Shown in pieces: positions 42,759-51,947 of a stretch of 64,000 nucleotides of DNA. The number at the start of each line of letters is the position of its first letter. Positions within the stretch are counted from its first letter, which is position 1. The stretch lies in contig OZ244932.1 of NCBI GenBank assembly GCA_965222205.1, positions 2,046,001-2,110,000 of the forward strand, read 5' to 3'. A model generated the notes under the pieces. It saw only the letters and a program-made list of their open reading frames with translations, was not told the DNA's origin and did not search any database. The position numbers were made by a program, and so were the translations under genes. This stretch comes from RHLJ01 sp965222205. GTDB lineage: Bacteria; Bacteroidota; Rhodothermia; Balneolales; Balneolaceae.

Positions 42759-44012
42759 TTAATTATAAAGATAATATTGTTGTGATTTTTCTCTGAATGA
42801 TTCCACGTCCTTATTCAGGAAGTTCCGAATATCATCCACTTTATAAGATTTGATAAACCTTTTTCTTACTTCGTCAGATCCTGAAACTTTATCAAACATA
42901 GACCATCTGTTTTCTCCTTCTTTGAAAACATCAATTTCCGGAAATAATTCTCTGTGTATTTGCATAAAATAATATTGGAGAAGCATCAATTCTGCTTTCG
43001 TATAATCGGAAAAATGAATCTGAACTCCATGTAGAGTTTTACCTGCATCACGTCCATAAAACGGTTTATAAACCACGGGCCTGAAGTCTACACCCGGAAT
43101 TCCTAACGCATTCATTTTTTCTGCAAGTACCCTTTCCTCAATCCATTCTGCTCCAAAAAGCTGAAATGGCAAAGTATATCCAACTCCTTCAGAAAACACA
43201 CCAAGTTCCCCCATTATTCCTGTAGCAACGTAAAAATAGGCAGAGTTCGCATTTGGAATATGCGGGGAAGTAGGTACCCAATGCAATCCGGTTTCTTCGA
43301 ATGTCATTGCACGGTTCCACCCTTCCATCTCAACCACAGAAAGGGATACTTTCTTTCCTTCACCTAGCCAACCTTCTTCGTTTATCATTTTAGCAACTTC
43401 TCCCGGTGTTAATCCATATACATAAGGGATAGGGTATTGGCTTACAAATGAAAAGTAACCCTCCTCAGCTATGTTTCCTTCAATCTTATTCCCGCCTAAG
43501 GGATTTGGACGGTCGAGTACCATGAATTCAATTCCGTGCTCAGCTGCGGCTTCCATAGCCAATCCCATTGTACTTATATACGTGTATGACCGAACTCCTA
43601 TATCCTGAATATCGTAAACAAGAACCTCAACATTTTCTAGCATTTCTTTTGTTGGTTTTCTGGTAGTTCCATAGAGTGAATATACAGGCACTCCGGTTAC
43701 TTCATCAACATAGTCAGCTACCTTATCACCAGCTGCAATCTCTCCCCTTGCCCCATGTTCGGGACCGTATAAAGCTACCAATTCCACCTCAGCAGCTTCA
43801 TGTAAAATATCTATCGTCGGCTCAAGTGAAGCATTTAAACCTGTGGCATTTGTGATAAGTCCTACTCTTTTGCCTTTCAGTGACATAAAGTCATTTTCAA
43901 CCAATACATCAATGCCCGTTTTTATAGTCTTACTACCGTTATTCTGGGCACAAGCTCCCATAGGTACTGCAAGAACTATCATTAAAATTATGATTCCCAC
44001 TCTTTTTCTCAT
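42759..44012 (-). CDS. namZ: DUF1343 exo-beta-N-acetylmuramidase (NamZ-like) lipoprotein
   Basis: 417 residues; lipobox VPMGAC gives an anchored lipoprotein (Cys21). Conserved DUF1343 blocks: RVGLITNATGLNASLEPTID, LYGPEHGARGEIAAGDKV, DIQDIGVRSYTYISTMGLAM, VLDRPNPLGGNKIEGN. B. subtilis NamZ (YbbC) of this family releases MurNAc from the non-reducing ends of peptidoglycan chains, in step with an amidase and NagZ. The same three enzyme types lie together here. Symbol is given by family resemblance. Confidence 0.88.
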   Translation of the reverse strand: MRKRVGIIILMIVLAVPMGACAQNNGSKTIKTGIDVLVENDFMSLKGKRVGLITNATGLNASLEPTIDILHEAAEVELVALYGPEHGARGEIAAGDKVADYVDEVTGVPVYSLYGTTRKPTKEMLENVEVLVYDIQDIGVRSYTYISTMGLAMEAAAEHGIEFMVLDRPNPLGGNKIEGNIAEEGYFSFVSQYPIPYVYGLTPGEVAKMINEEGWLGEGKKVSLSVVEMEGWNRAMTFEETGLHWVPTSPHIPNANSAYFYVATGIMGELGVFSEGVGYTLPFQLFGAEWIEERVLAEKMNALGIPGVDFRPVVYKPFYGRDAGKTLHGVQIHFSDYTKAELMLLQYYFMQIHRELFPEIDVFKEGENRWSMFDKVSGSDEVRKRFIKSYKVDDIRNFLNKDVESFREKSQQYYLYN

Positions 44013-44106
44013 CAGGTATTTTGTTAGATTATTGATTGAAACTGGAATTTAAACTTTCTGATTCTAATCATTTGTAAGTAATCATAAAAAGGAATTTAAG
44101 GTACTT

Positions 44107-45171
44107 ATGCCACTTAAAAATTATGACATTTATGACCTCAGTTTACGTGAAAAAATTGCCCAACTCTTCATCATAGGTTTCCATGGAAATGATTGCTCGC
44201 AAGATTCCGAAGTTTGGGAAATGATCGCCAAATTCAAACCGGGCGGTGTTATTCTTTTTGATAAAGATATGGTGCATCATAAACCTGTGCATAACATAAA
44301 ATCTCCTGATCAGGTAAAGGCATTAACAACCAACCTGCAAAAAGCATCTGAAATACCATTACTAATCGGAGTAGATCAGGAAGGGGGTTTAATTAACCGG
44401 CTGAAACCTGAATATGGTTTCCCCGAAACAAAATCTCATCAAATGCTTGGTGAAATTGATGACCTCAAAATAACCTTAGATGAAGGAATACATATAGCTT
44501 CAATACTTTCTGAAGCCGGAATTAATATCAACTTTGCTCCTTGTGTTGATCTTGCTATAGAAAAGGAAAGCTCCATAATTGCTAAACGGGGTCGTTGTTT
44601 TGGGGAATCTTCAGAACAGGTAATCAAACATTCAGAACCATATATAACCGGACATCATAAAAAAGGAATACTTACATCCTGTAAACATTTCCCGGGACAT
44701 GGAAGTGCTAAAGGAGATACTCATGCAGGTTTTGTAGATGTTACTGAAACATGGAAAGAAGATGAGCTAAAACCATACATCGAACTAATTCAAAAGGGTT
44801 TATGCCCGGTTATCATGACCTCCCACATCTTTAATCGTAATTTTGATGATAAACTTCCCGCTACCCTTTCATCAAAGACAATCAAAGATTTCCTTAGAAA
44901 AAAGATTCGTTATGAAGGAGTTGTGATTTCCGATGACATGCAAATGAGAGCAATTTCCGATCATTATAGTTTGGAAGAATCACTAAAACTAGGGCTCGAT
45001 GCTGGATTGGATATGTTTTGCTTTGGTAATAACCTCCTCAAAACCCCCATTTATTTGGACGATGCCATTTCTACAATCGAAAAGCTCACAGAAAGAGGAC
45101 AAGTTTCAGAAGAAAGGATTGATGAATCTGTAAGAAGAATTCTATCCTTAAAAAGTGCCTGGATAAATTAA
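44107..45171 (+). CDS. nagZ: beta-N-acetylhexosaminidase, NagZ-like (glycoside hydrolase family 3)
   Basis: 354 residues, no signal peptide, so cytoplasmic. GH3 N-terminal barrel with LLIGVDQEGG (about 86-94), the histidine loop KHFPGHGSAKGDTHAGF (193-209), and the nucleophile in VVISDDMQM (about 272-280). NagZ removes terminal GlcNAc from GlcNAc-MurNAc products. In the salvage scheme it acts on fragments imported by the AmpG-like carrier, although B. subtilis NagZ is secreted. Its end overlaps the convergent kinase gene by 4 nt. Confidence 0.92.
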   Translation: MPLKNYDIYDLSLREKIAQLFIIGFHGNDCSQDSEVWEMIAKFKPGGVILFDKDMVHHKPVHNIKSPDQVKALTTNLQKASEIPLLIGVDQEGGLINRLKPEYGFPETKSHQMLGEIDDLKITLDEGIHIASILSEAGININFAPCVDLAIEKESSIIAKRGRCFGESSEQVIKHSEPYITGHHKKGILTSCKHFPGHGSAKGDTHAGFVDVTETWKEDELKPYIELIQKGLCPVIMTSHIFNRNFDDKLPATLSSKTIKDFLRKKIRYEGVVISDDMQMRAISDHYSLEESLKLGLDAGLDMFCFGNNLLKTPIYLDDAISTIEKLTERGQVSEERIDESVRRILSLKSAWIN

Positions 45172-46025
45172 TTCCTCTGAAGTGAATCCAGATGAAACTC
45201 AACCAATCTTTCTAAGGGTTTTCTGATAATTCTTGATAAGTGCATACCCCTTTCTCTTAGCACGTCACTCAATATATCTTCATAAACTGAAGCAATAGAG
45301 CCTACAAAACCAATATTTAGACTCTTAGCCTCTTCAAAGTAAGCAAGTTGTTTATCGGCAAAAGCTTCAAACCCTTTACGTACCATTTGTTGTATGTAAG
45401 GGTGATCTTTATAAGTACCCAAAATCTTCGAAAATGAAGCTACAAATCTATTAGCCTGAGGTTCCTCATACACTTTGTGTAAAATACCTTCTAAGGTCAT
45501 ATCGCGTGTTTCTTCTATAGCTTGTCTCAAGTCAACGGGCATTGTTTTGTAATAATAGCCGTTAAGAATACGCTTACCGAAATAGCCTCCACTACCTTCA
45601 TCTCCTAATACAAATCCTAATGAAGGAATTCCTTTTTCTATTTTCCCTCTATTATATACACAAGAATTTGAACCTGTTCCTAAAATACAAGCTATTCCTT
45701 TTTCACGTCCGAAGCAGGCAATAGCTGCTCCTAACAAATCACTTTCAATATTGATGTTGGCTTCTCCGAAATTCTCACGGATTGCATTCCCCAAAATAGC
45801 TTTCCTGGATTCATTTCCACTTCCGGAACCATAAAAGTAAATGCGGTCGATTATGATATCCTTAAGATCTTTTTTTACTCCTTCACGAATTGCTTCGGAT
45901 AACTGTCCAAAAGTCCTGAAATAAGGATTTAGTCCATCACTTAAGAAAAACTGTTTCTCTCCTTTTTCATTTAAAAGTACCCATTCTGTTTTTGTTGAGC
46001 CGCTGTCTGCTACCAGTAAATTCAT
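45168..46025 (-). CDS. BadF/BadG/BcrA-type amino-sugar kinase (N-acetylglucosamine / MurNAc kinase family)
   Basis: 285 residues of the ASKHA fold: MNLLVADSGSTKTEWVLLNE (phosphate-1), CILGTGSNSCVYNRG (about 134-148) and GFVLGDEGSGGYFGKR (about 157-172). These features are those of the NagK/MurK branch, which phosphorylates GlcNAc and/or MurNAc. Its place beside NagZ and NamZ makes amino sugars the probable substrate. No MurQ etherase or NagA deacetylase is in the window, so the next steps are elsewhere. Confidence 0.85.
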   Translation of the reverse strand: MNLLVADSGSTKTEWVLLNEKGEKQFFLSDGLNPYFRTFGQLSEAIREGVKKDLKDIIIDRIYFYGSGSGNESRKAILGNAIRENFGEANINIESDLLGAAIACFGREKGIACILGTGSNSCVYNRGKIEKGIPSLGFVLGDEGSGGYFGKRILNGYYYKTMPVDLRQAIEETRDMTLEGILHKVYEEPQANRFVASFSKILGTYKDHPYIQQMVRKGFEAFADKQLAYFEEAKSLNIGFVGSIASVYEDILSDVLRERGMHLSRIIRKPLERLVEFHLDSLQRN

Positions 46026-46112
46026 AGAATTTTTTGAGTTTTTTTAAAGATACCCAAAGCCTTATTTCATTACCAATTTGGATATATTTTTAATTACATT
46101 CAGGAAATTAAC

Positions 46113-47282
46113 ATGCAGCTTATGACATCAATTAGTGGTATTTCTTCCGGCAAAAGACTCGTCTCCCTAGACTTTTTCAGAGGTGCAACAGTTGCAGCTA
46201 TGATTCTGGTTAACAATCCCGGTTCCTGGTCTCATATTTATGGCCCGCTAAAGCATGCAGAATGGCACGGATGGACTCCTACTGATCTTATTTTCCCCTT
46301 TTTCCTATTTATAGTTGGAGTATCTATTGTTTTAGCATTTACAAAAGCTAAAGCTAAAGGTGCAACAGAGAAGGTTCTTTTAAATAAAACTTTAATAAGA
46401 GCATTAAAAATTTTTGGGCTTGGATTAGCTCTGGCTGCATTCCCCTATCTCACTTTTAGTCCTGAATTTGGAATACACTCAAACCTTATTGATATCAGAA
46501 TTCCTGGTGTGCTACAACGTATTGCAATTTGTTATGCTATTGGTGCAATTTTGTTTTTATACACTAAACCAAGAACTCAAATAATTACCCTTGGTTCTCT
46601 CTTGATTGGGTATTGGGCTTTAATGGAGTTGATCCCTGTTCCTGGGTTTGGAGCAGGAGCCATTGATAATCCTGATTCCAACTTGGCTGCCTTTATTGAT
46701 CAATTAGTTCTTGGCTCACATATGTGGAAAGAAACATGGGACCCGGAAGGATTACTAAGTACAATCCCGGCAATTGGAAGTACTCTGATTGGTGTTTGGA
46801 CTGGAAAAATGTTAGTAGCTGATCATCCCTCAGAAGAGTCGCGAACACTGGAGTTCTTTAAATGGGGGTTTATTTTAATTATTATTGGATATTGCTGGAG
46901 TTGGATATTTCCAATTAATAAGAATATCTGGACCAGTTCATATACCTTATTTACCGGAGGTCAGGCTATGTGCATTTTTGCACTGTGTTACTGGTTTATC
47001 GATGTAAAAGAACAGCAAAAATATACTGATTGGGGTGTTGCATTCGGCCTTAATGCTATTACTGTGTTCTTTTTAAGTGGAATAATTGGAAGATTAGTAA
47101 TTCTGATAAGATTCGATATAAATGGTGAATCGATAGCTTTAAAAACCTGGTTGTTTAATAATATTTTCAATCAGATGAATTCTCCGATTAATGCTTCTAT
47201 TCTTTATGCTATTGTATGGATTGTATTATTCTGGTTATTAGCCCGGTGGATGAAAAGGAAAAACATCATTATTAAAGTTTAG
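46113..47282 (+). CDS. NagX/HGSNAT-like membrane acetyltransferase (DUF5009 family)
   Basis: 389 residues, about 10-11 membrane segments. KRLVSLDFFRGATVAAMILV then NNPGSWSHIYGPLKHAEWHG, WTPTDLIFPFFLFIVGVS is the family start, as in heparan-alpha-glucosaminide N-acetyltransferase and bacterial NagX. The animal enzyme moves acetyl across the membrane onto glucosamine ends. In bacteria NagX genes travel with GlcNAc utilisation genes, as here. A function in acetylating non-acetylated wall sugars before cleavage would fit, but is inference. Confidence 0.87.
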   Translation: MQLMTSISGISSGKRLVSLDFFRGATVAAMILVNNPGSWSHIYGPLKHAEWHGWTPTDLIFPFFLFIVGVSIVLAFTKAKAKGATEKVLLNKTLIRALKIFGLGLALAAFPYLTFSPEFGIHSNLIDIRIPGVLQRIAICYAIGAILFLYTKPRTQIITLGSLLIGYWALMELIPVPGFGAGAIDNPDSNLAAFIDQLVLGSHMWKETWDPEGLLSTIPAIGSTLIGVWTGKMLVADHPSEESRTLEFFKWGFILIIIGYCWSWIFPINKNIWTSSYTLFTGGQAMCIFALCYWFIDVKEQQKYTDWGVAFGLNAITVFFLSGIIGRLVILIRFDINGESIALKTWLFNNIFNQMNSPINASILYAIVWIVLFWLLARWMKRKNIIIKV

Positions 47283-47286
47283 AGGC

Positions 47287-48426
47287 TTATTCTTCCTTAG
47301 GAACTATCATAAGGATATTTGAAACTACTCTTTCCCCCGTGTTATCAGAAGGTGAATTAACTACTTTGTTCCTAACCCATAGTGTTGATGAGCCTCCCCC
47401 ATCAAGATTTAGTGCATTATACACTCCAAAACTTCTCATAAACTCGCCCAATTCAGTTAATGTCATCCCTGCACTACTTTCCTGCCTTCCATCAACTACA
47501 ACCATATAAAATTTAGTTTGATCACTATTATAACCAATTGCAGATCTGGGATGTCTTTCAGGCCAATTTCCTGAGACTTTTCCTTCTTTTATAAATCTTT
47601 TGCTTCCACCTATTAGCTCAATTATCCCGGAAGGCAACCCCTCTAGTTTATGATGCACTATTACGGTATCGCCCCAAAATATAGAGTTTAAACTTTTCGG
47701 TAATTTTCCACGAAAAGAATAAATTTCTCCTTGTCTATGCAGTAATTCTTTTTCGTCAATAGCCCATTTTCTTCTAACTGTTGTTCTGTAACTTTTGTTA
47801 ACAAGTCTCCCTCCAATTGGAACTAACTCAAACTTAATAGAAGCCGAATCAATATCTGTTGAATCTCCATAAAAATGATTATAAACAGCCAGTTCGCCTT
47901 CATTAGGTAAACTGTTAATTCTATCTATAGTGATAGTATCTCCCTCTATTACAATAAATCCACCATATTTAGTTGAATCGATAAAAAAATCACCGTTCTG
48001 AGTCACTCCAAATAGTTCTCCGTTATATTCATCAAATAATTTCCAGGTTTTAGGTTTTTGAAGAAGAAGACCATCAGAAATTTGCGCATTAGTTGGAACT
48101 CCAAAACGCTCGTAGAAATCTCCATTTATAGTAGCGTAAACTATTCCTTCGAGATCAAAATATTGAGTTGTAATATCAGATGTGCGTGAAAGACCTTTAA
48201 GTCTGTTGTTGGCCTTTTTTGTTTTTAACCTGTAAAGATCCAGGCTCAAATCAACCTCAAGCACATGAATTGCCCAGGGTATTTCACCTTCAACAATTTT
48301 ATAGTGAGTTAATCCTTTCTTAAACTGATTAACTGAAACGGTATCGTAAGAAGCCTGAGCCCAAATATTAGATACCGTAACTAAAGTGAGAAAAACTGAA
48401 AGTATAAACCTTTTTATGGAATTCAA
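47287..48426 (-). CDS. secreted phosphodiester glycosidase (NAGPA family), single-domain
   Basis: 379 residues; signal peptide about 1-23 (VSNIWAQ). NAGPA-type domain: VYATINGDFYERFG, HPRSAIGYNSDQTKFYMVVV (one block), GMTLTELGEFMRSFG and YNALNLDGGGSSTLWV. Second copy of the family in this island; it lacks the golvesin and sorting domains of the 34272 gene, so it should stay in the periplasm. Directly abuts the GHL10 glycosidase gene (no gap), one operon. Confidence 0.87.
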   Translation of the reverse strand: MNSIKRFILSVFLTLVTVSNIWAQASYDTVSVNQFKKGLTHYKIVEGEIPWAIHVLEVDLSLDLYRLKTKKANNRLKGLSRTSDITTQYFDLEGIVYATINGDFYERFGVPTNAQISDGLLLQKPKTWKLFDEYNGELFGVTQNGDFFIDSTKYGGFIVIEGDTITIDRINSLPNEGELAVYNHFYGDSTDIDSASIKFELVPIGGRLVNKSYRTTVRRKWAIDEKELLHRQGEIYSFRGKLPKSLNSIFWGDTVIVHHKLEGLPSGIIELIGGSKRFIKEGKVSGNWPERHPRSAIGYNSDQTKFYMVVVDGRQESSAGMTLTELGEFMRSFGVYNALNLDGGGSSTLWVRNKVVNSPSDNTGERVVSNILMIVPKEE

Positions 48427-50418
48427 TTATTTGAGTAATGTCATTTTCCTGATCATCTCACGCCCATTACTAATTAACCGATACAAATATATACCTGAAG
48501 CGAAGTTTGATGCATCGAACGTTACCGAATGAATGCCCGAGCTCAAATTATGATCAATTAGGGTAGCTACTTCCCTGCCCAGCATATCATATACTTTAAG
48601 TGAAGTAATACCAGATTCCGGTAGATTAAAAATTATTTCAGTATTAGGATTAAACGGATTCGGATAATTTTGCGAAAGTGTAAAATCCTGAACTTTCCCC
48701 CACTCTTCTTCATTGGAAACTACAATTCCTCCTTCAACAGATGAAGTAGGTTCACTTTCAATATTATTCCTGTTTACTGATGTTACAAAGTACCAATGAC
48801 TATTTTCTGATGGTGGAGCTATATCTGTGTAAGCAGTTTCACCAGTTATTGCCACCAAATTAGCAACATTCTCAATGGCTGAAACCTCATCAGGATCAGT
48901 ATCAGAGTCTACCCGATAGATGGCATATTTTATCAGAGTATCCACAGGACTAGAAGCATTCGTCTTTGCAATGATTTCATCTGAAGGTCTGTCCCAACTT
49001 AAATTGAATATATACTCAGTTTCTATATCTCTATTTACAATAAGATTTTCTGGTGTTGAAGGTGTTGTAGTATCTTTCCAACTCATTACAGGCTGTAAAG
49101 CTGGGTATTTATAAAAATTATTTTTTAGTGAATCTGCAAAACCTTTTGAACTATATGTTGTGATATTACTCGACCTGAAGAATACACTTCCAGTTATTTT
49201 TTCATTATTCCTGTTGTGTCGTACTTGTCTTGTAATTTCATTTTCACCGAATAATTCTCCTGAAAAAGTTCTACTACTTGCTCTGTATAAACCATGCCCT
49301 GGATAAGTGTGCCTATCATTTAAATCGGCCTGATCAGCCCACCAATCTGCTAGTTTGCCATAGTCCTGACCTGTTCCAAAACGACTAAACGGCCAATAAA
49401 GTTGAGGGGTTATATAATCAATAGTTTGAGCTTCAAGCCAGGCAAGCGCATCACCAAATATGACACTATAAGCGTTCATGCCACTTATACCGGATGGTAC
49501 TCCATCTTTCCATATTCCAAAAGGGCTAATACCAAATTTTACCCAAGGTTTCACTTGTTGAATTGAATCATGGAGAGCTTCCACAAAAATATCGACATTA
49601 TTCCTTCTCCAATCTGCTTTGTTGTCAAAACCTCTTGGATAAAGTTCAAAAGTATTATCATCTAAGGTATCATTACTATTACTTGACATCTGATTAGGTG
49701 GATATGGGTAGAAATAATCATCGAAATGAATACCATCAACATCGTATCGATTAACAACATCCATAACTACTCGAATATTATAGTCTATTACTTCGGGTAA
49801 TCCAGGATCCAAAATGGCTATTGCATCATTTAGTACTAACAACCACTCCGGGTGTTTATTTGCAACATGTTGGGTGTCACGTTCGGACGTTCCTTTCATT
49901 TTAAAACTTGAACCTTCATCATAATATCTTTTAAGGAATGGAGCTAAACTTTCGTCTTCTACATCATTTTCAGATAATACTTTTTGAGTGAAATCACCTG
50001 GGATAGACCTCATGGCTCTGTATGGGTTTAACCAGGCATGTAATTCCATACCACGTTTGTGTGCTTCTTTAATAACAAATTCCAGTGGATCCCAGTATGG
50101 ATCCGGGGCTTTACCTTCCTGACCAGTCAGATATTTTGACCAAGGTTCAATATCAGAATCATATAAAGCGTCTGCTTCAGTTCTGATTTGAAAGAAAAGA
50201 GCATTAATACCTGCTTCTTTCATATCGTCTAGTCGGTCAGTAAGACTTTGTTTTTGAAAACGTACTTGAAGTGCTCCTGACGCAGGCCAATCCAGGTTAA
50301 TTACAGTTGCCATCCAGGTTGCGCGAAATTCTTGTTTAGGAGGAGGAGTGTCTTGTGCCTGTACGTTGAGAGCCAGAACACTAATAATTAACAAAAACAC
50401 AACTTTTTTAAGCCACAT
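48427..50418 (-). CDS. secreted GHL10-family (DUF187) glycoside hydrolase with type IX sorting domain
   Basis: 663 residues; signal peptide about 1-21 (LNVQAQ). TIM-barrel GHL10 domain (about 28-400): EFRATWMATVINLDWPAS, ALFFQIRTEADALYDS, HAWLNPYRAM, VDGIHFDDYFYPYPP, and WVKFGISPFGIW. An Fn3-like domain (about 440-560) and a C-terminal sorting domain from about 585 (TLSQNYPNPFNPNTEIIF to RKMTLLK) follow. Bacterial members (YngK type) are linked with amino-sugar polymers. Exported to the surface by inference. A terminator upstream (50445) separates it from the TonB operon, so it has its own promoter in the short spacer. Confidence 0.88.
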   Translation of the reverse strand: MWLKKVVFLLIISVLALNVQAQDTPPPKQEFRATWMATVINLDWPASGALQVRFQKQSLTDRLDDMKEAGINALFFQIRTEADALYDSDIEPWSKYLTGQEGKAPDPYWDPLEFVIKEAHKRGMELHAWLNPYRAMRSIPGDFTQKVLSENDVEDESLAPFLKRYYDEGSSFKMKGTSERDTQHVANKHPEWLLVLNDAIAILDPGLPEVIDYNIRVVMDVVNRYDVDGIHFDDYFYPYPPNQMSSNSNDTLDDNTFELYPRGFDNKADWRRNNVDIFVEALHDSIQQVKPWVKFGISPFGIWKDGVPSGISGMNAYSVIFGDALAWLEAQTIDYITPQLYWPFSRFGTGQDYGKLADWWADQADLNDRHTYPGHGLYRASSRTFSGELFGENEITRQVRHNRNNEKITGSVFFRSSNITTYSSKGFADSLKNNFYKYPALQPVMSWKDTTTPSTPENLIVNRDIETEYIFNLSWDRPSDEIIAKTNASSPVDTLIKYAIYRVDSDTDPDEVSAIENVANLVAITGETAYTDIAPPSENSHWYFVTSVNRNNIESEPTSSVEGGIVVSNEEEWGKVQDFTLSQNYPNPFNPNTEIIFNLPESGITSLKVYDMLGREVATLIDHNLSSGIHSVTFDASNFASGIYLYRLISNGREMIRKMTLLK

Positions 50419-50444
50419 AAAAGAGAATATTTATAGAATGAAGA

Positions 50445-50471
50445 AAAAAGGCAGCTCGGAGCTGCCTTTTT
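50445..50471 (-). terminator. Rho-independent terminator of the TonB/PorV operon
   Basis: Perfect 7-bp stem AGCTGCC/GGCAGCT with a 3-nt loop, flanked by A5 and T5 so that on the minus strand it ends in a T-run; it lies 25 nt after the stop codon of the 50496 gene and ahead of the GHL10 gene. Confidence 0.88.
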
Positions 50472-50495
50472 CCAAAACAATAAATGAATGCCTGA

Positions 50496-51881
50496 TTATT
50501 TAATCAATGTCATTCTGTTGGTTAAACGAACATTGCTCGTTTGTAGTACGTACATATAAACTCCTGATGACAAATTAGAAGCCTCAAAAGTAACAGTATG
50601 CTCACCTGCACTCAATCGTGAGTTTACAAGAGAAGCTACTTCACGTCCCATAAGGTCATAAACCTTTAGAGTAACCTGACCTGGCTCATTAATTGCAAAC
50701 TGGATGTTTGTAGATGGGTTGAATGGGTTCGGATAGTTTTGATCTAATCTAAATCCTTCAGGAACACCACTTACTCTTTCATTTTCATTAGAGGTAAATA
50801 CTTGCTCTGTAGTGAATTTCTGGACATCAACATCAGTATCTATACCACTAAATACACTAATGTATGCGGTTTTACCATCAGCTGAAAAATCTAATCCACG
50901 AGGGCGTGCATTATCGAATCCTCCGGCAATGTCTGCACCAGCAACCCAATTAATGCTATCAATAGGGGCTTCGTTTTCTGTTCCAAGATCAGCTGGATCA
51001 AATGCGTACCAGGTTTGTGGTTGGTAAGGTGCACTCGGCACATCGTTTAATGAGCCAGAACCAACCCAAAGATAATTAGATACTGGATGTAGATCGAATA
51101 CTTCTGATCTAATTCCTCTTAGAACAGTATCAGGAGTAGCGCTAAATCCACTAAACTCATCTGGTCTTGTATACTTTAATACTGAACCTAGAGTATATCC
51201 TGCCCACCATATTACAGTTCCATCATTTGAAACCTGTAAATCTCTGGAAAAGCTACCCGTTATAGTAAAGAGCTCTTCTGGGTTTTCCAGGTTTGAGTCA
51301 AATTTCCAAATTGGTTGATCAGCAGCACAAACTGCACCAACATAAATATTATTTGCAGCATCTGTAGTTGCTTCAGTAATCGCACATGGATCACCAGAAA
51401 CATCTGCTTTAGCAATACCTCCTCCTGTTGTATGATCAACTTTGTAAAGTCTATCAAATGCAGAAATAATGATATCCCCATTTGCATCAGCGGTTATACC
51501 ACGTCCGGAATAACCTTCATAAGCATCACCTGTCCATACACGACCAAGTGTATCTGCTGGTGTTGTCCCATCTGCATAAGTAATGATTTTTAGTGGGGAA
51601 AAACTGGCAGTAGTTCCGTCTGCATTATATACATAAATTGCTCTTGTACTTAATGTATCCGGTATTCCATCATCTCCTAAATCACGTGCAGTTATAATGG
51701 TTTCTGTAGCGCCAAAAGGTTGAATCCAAATTTTACCTTCACCATCAACAGCTACACCATGTACTTCAGCAAAAGCATCTGTACCTACTGGTGCAAATGT
51801 ATCATCATGAACCCATTGAGCGCTTGCCATAGCTGGTATAAGCAAAAGACCCAATAGAGCTATAAATTTATTGATTTTCAT
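50496..51881 (-). CDS. secreted beta-propeller-like protein with type IX sorting domain
   Basis: 461 residues from the ATG at 51881, chosen because an AAGGAGA site lies 4 nt upstream and it begins the signal peptide MKINKFIALLGLLLIPAMAS; a longer frame from 51911 would push it inside. Repeated VDGEGKIWIQPFG, DANGDIIISAFDRLYKVD, ATTDAANNIYVGAVC and KTAYISVFSG segments suggest an NHL/YncE-like propeller. Sorting domain from about 390 (LDQNYPNPFNPSTNIQFAIN to TNRMTLIK). Last gene of the TonB-receptor operon; likely a surface binding protein. No enzyme motif seen. Confidence 0.85.
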   Translation of the reverse strand: MKINKFIALLGLLLIPAMASAQWVHDDTFAPVGTDAFAEVHGVAVDGEGKIWIQPFGATETIITARDLGDDGIPDTLSTRAIYVYNADGTTASFSPLKIITYADGTTPADTLGRVWTGDAYEGYSGRGITADANGDIIISAFDRLYKVDHTTGGGIAKADVSGDPCAITEATTDAANNIYVGAVCAADQPIWKFDSNLENPEELFTITGSFSRDLQVSNDGTVIWWAGYTLGSVLKYTRPDEFSGFSATPDTVLRGIRSEVFDLHPVSNYLWVGSGSLNDVPSAPYQPQTWYAFDPADLGTENEAPIDSINWVAGADIAGGFDNARPRGLDFSADGKTAYISVFSGIDTDVDVQKFTTEQVFTSNENERVSGVPEGFRLDQNYPNPFNPSTNIQFAINEPGQVTLKVYDLMGREVASLVNSRLSAGEHTVTFEASNLSSGVYMYVLQTSNVRLTNRMTLIK

Positions 51882-51885
51882 GTGT

Positions 51886-51892
51886 TCTCCTT
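51886..51892 (-). promoter_or_regulatory. Shine-Dalgarno that fixes the start at 51881
   Basis: AAGGAGA on the minus strand, 4 nt from the ATG at 51881. One of few good ribosome-binding sites in the window, suggesting strong translation of this last operon gene. Confidence 0.7.
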
Positions 51893-51947
51893 TTTTGTAT
51901 CTGTATATCATATTTATTGATTATCAGTTATTTATTCTTAGTTATAA

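Noticed and set aside
51882..51911. Upstream start (10 extra codons) for the 50496 gene
   Set aside because: A clear AAGGAGA stands just ahead of the internal ATG at 51881, which begins a normal signal peptide.
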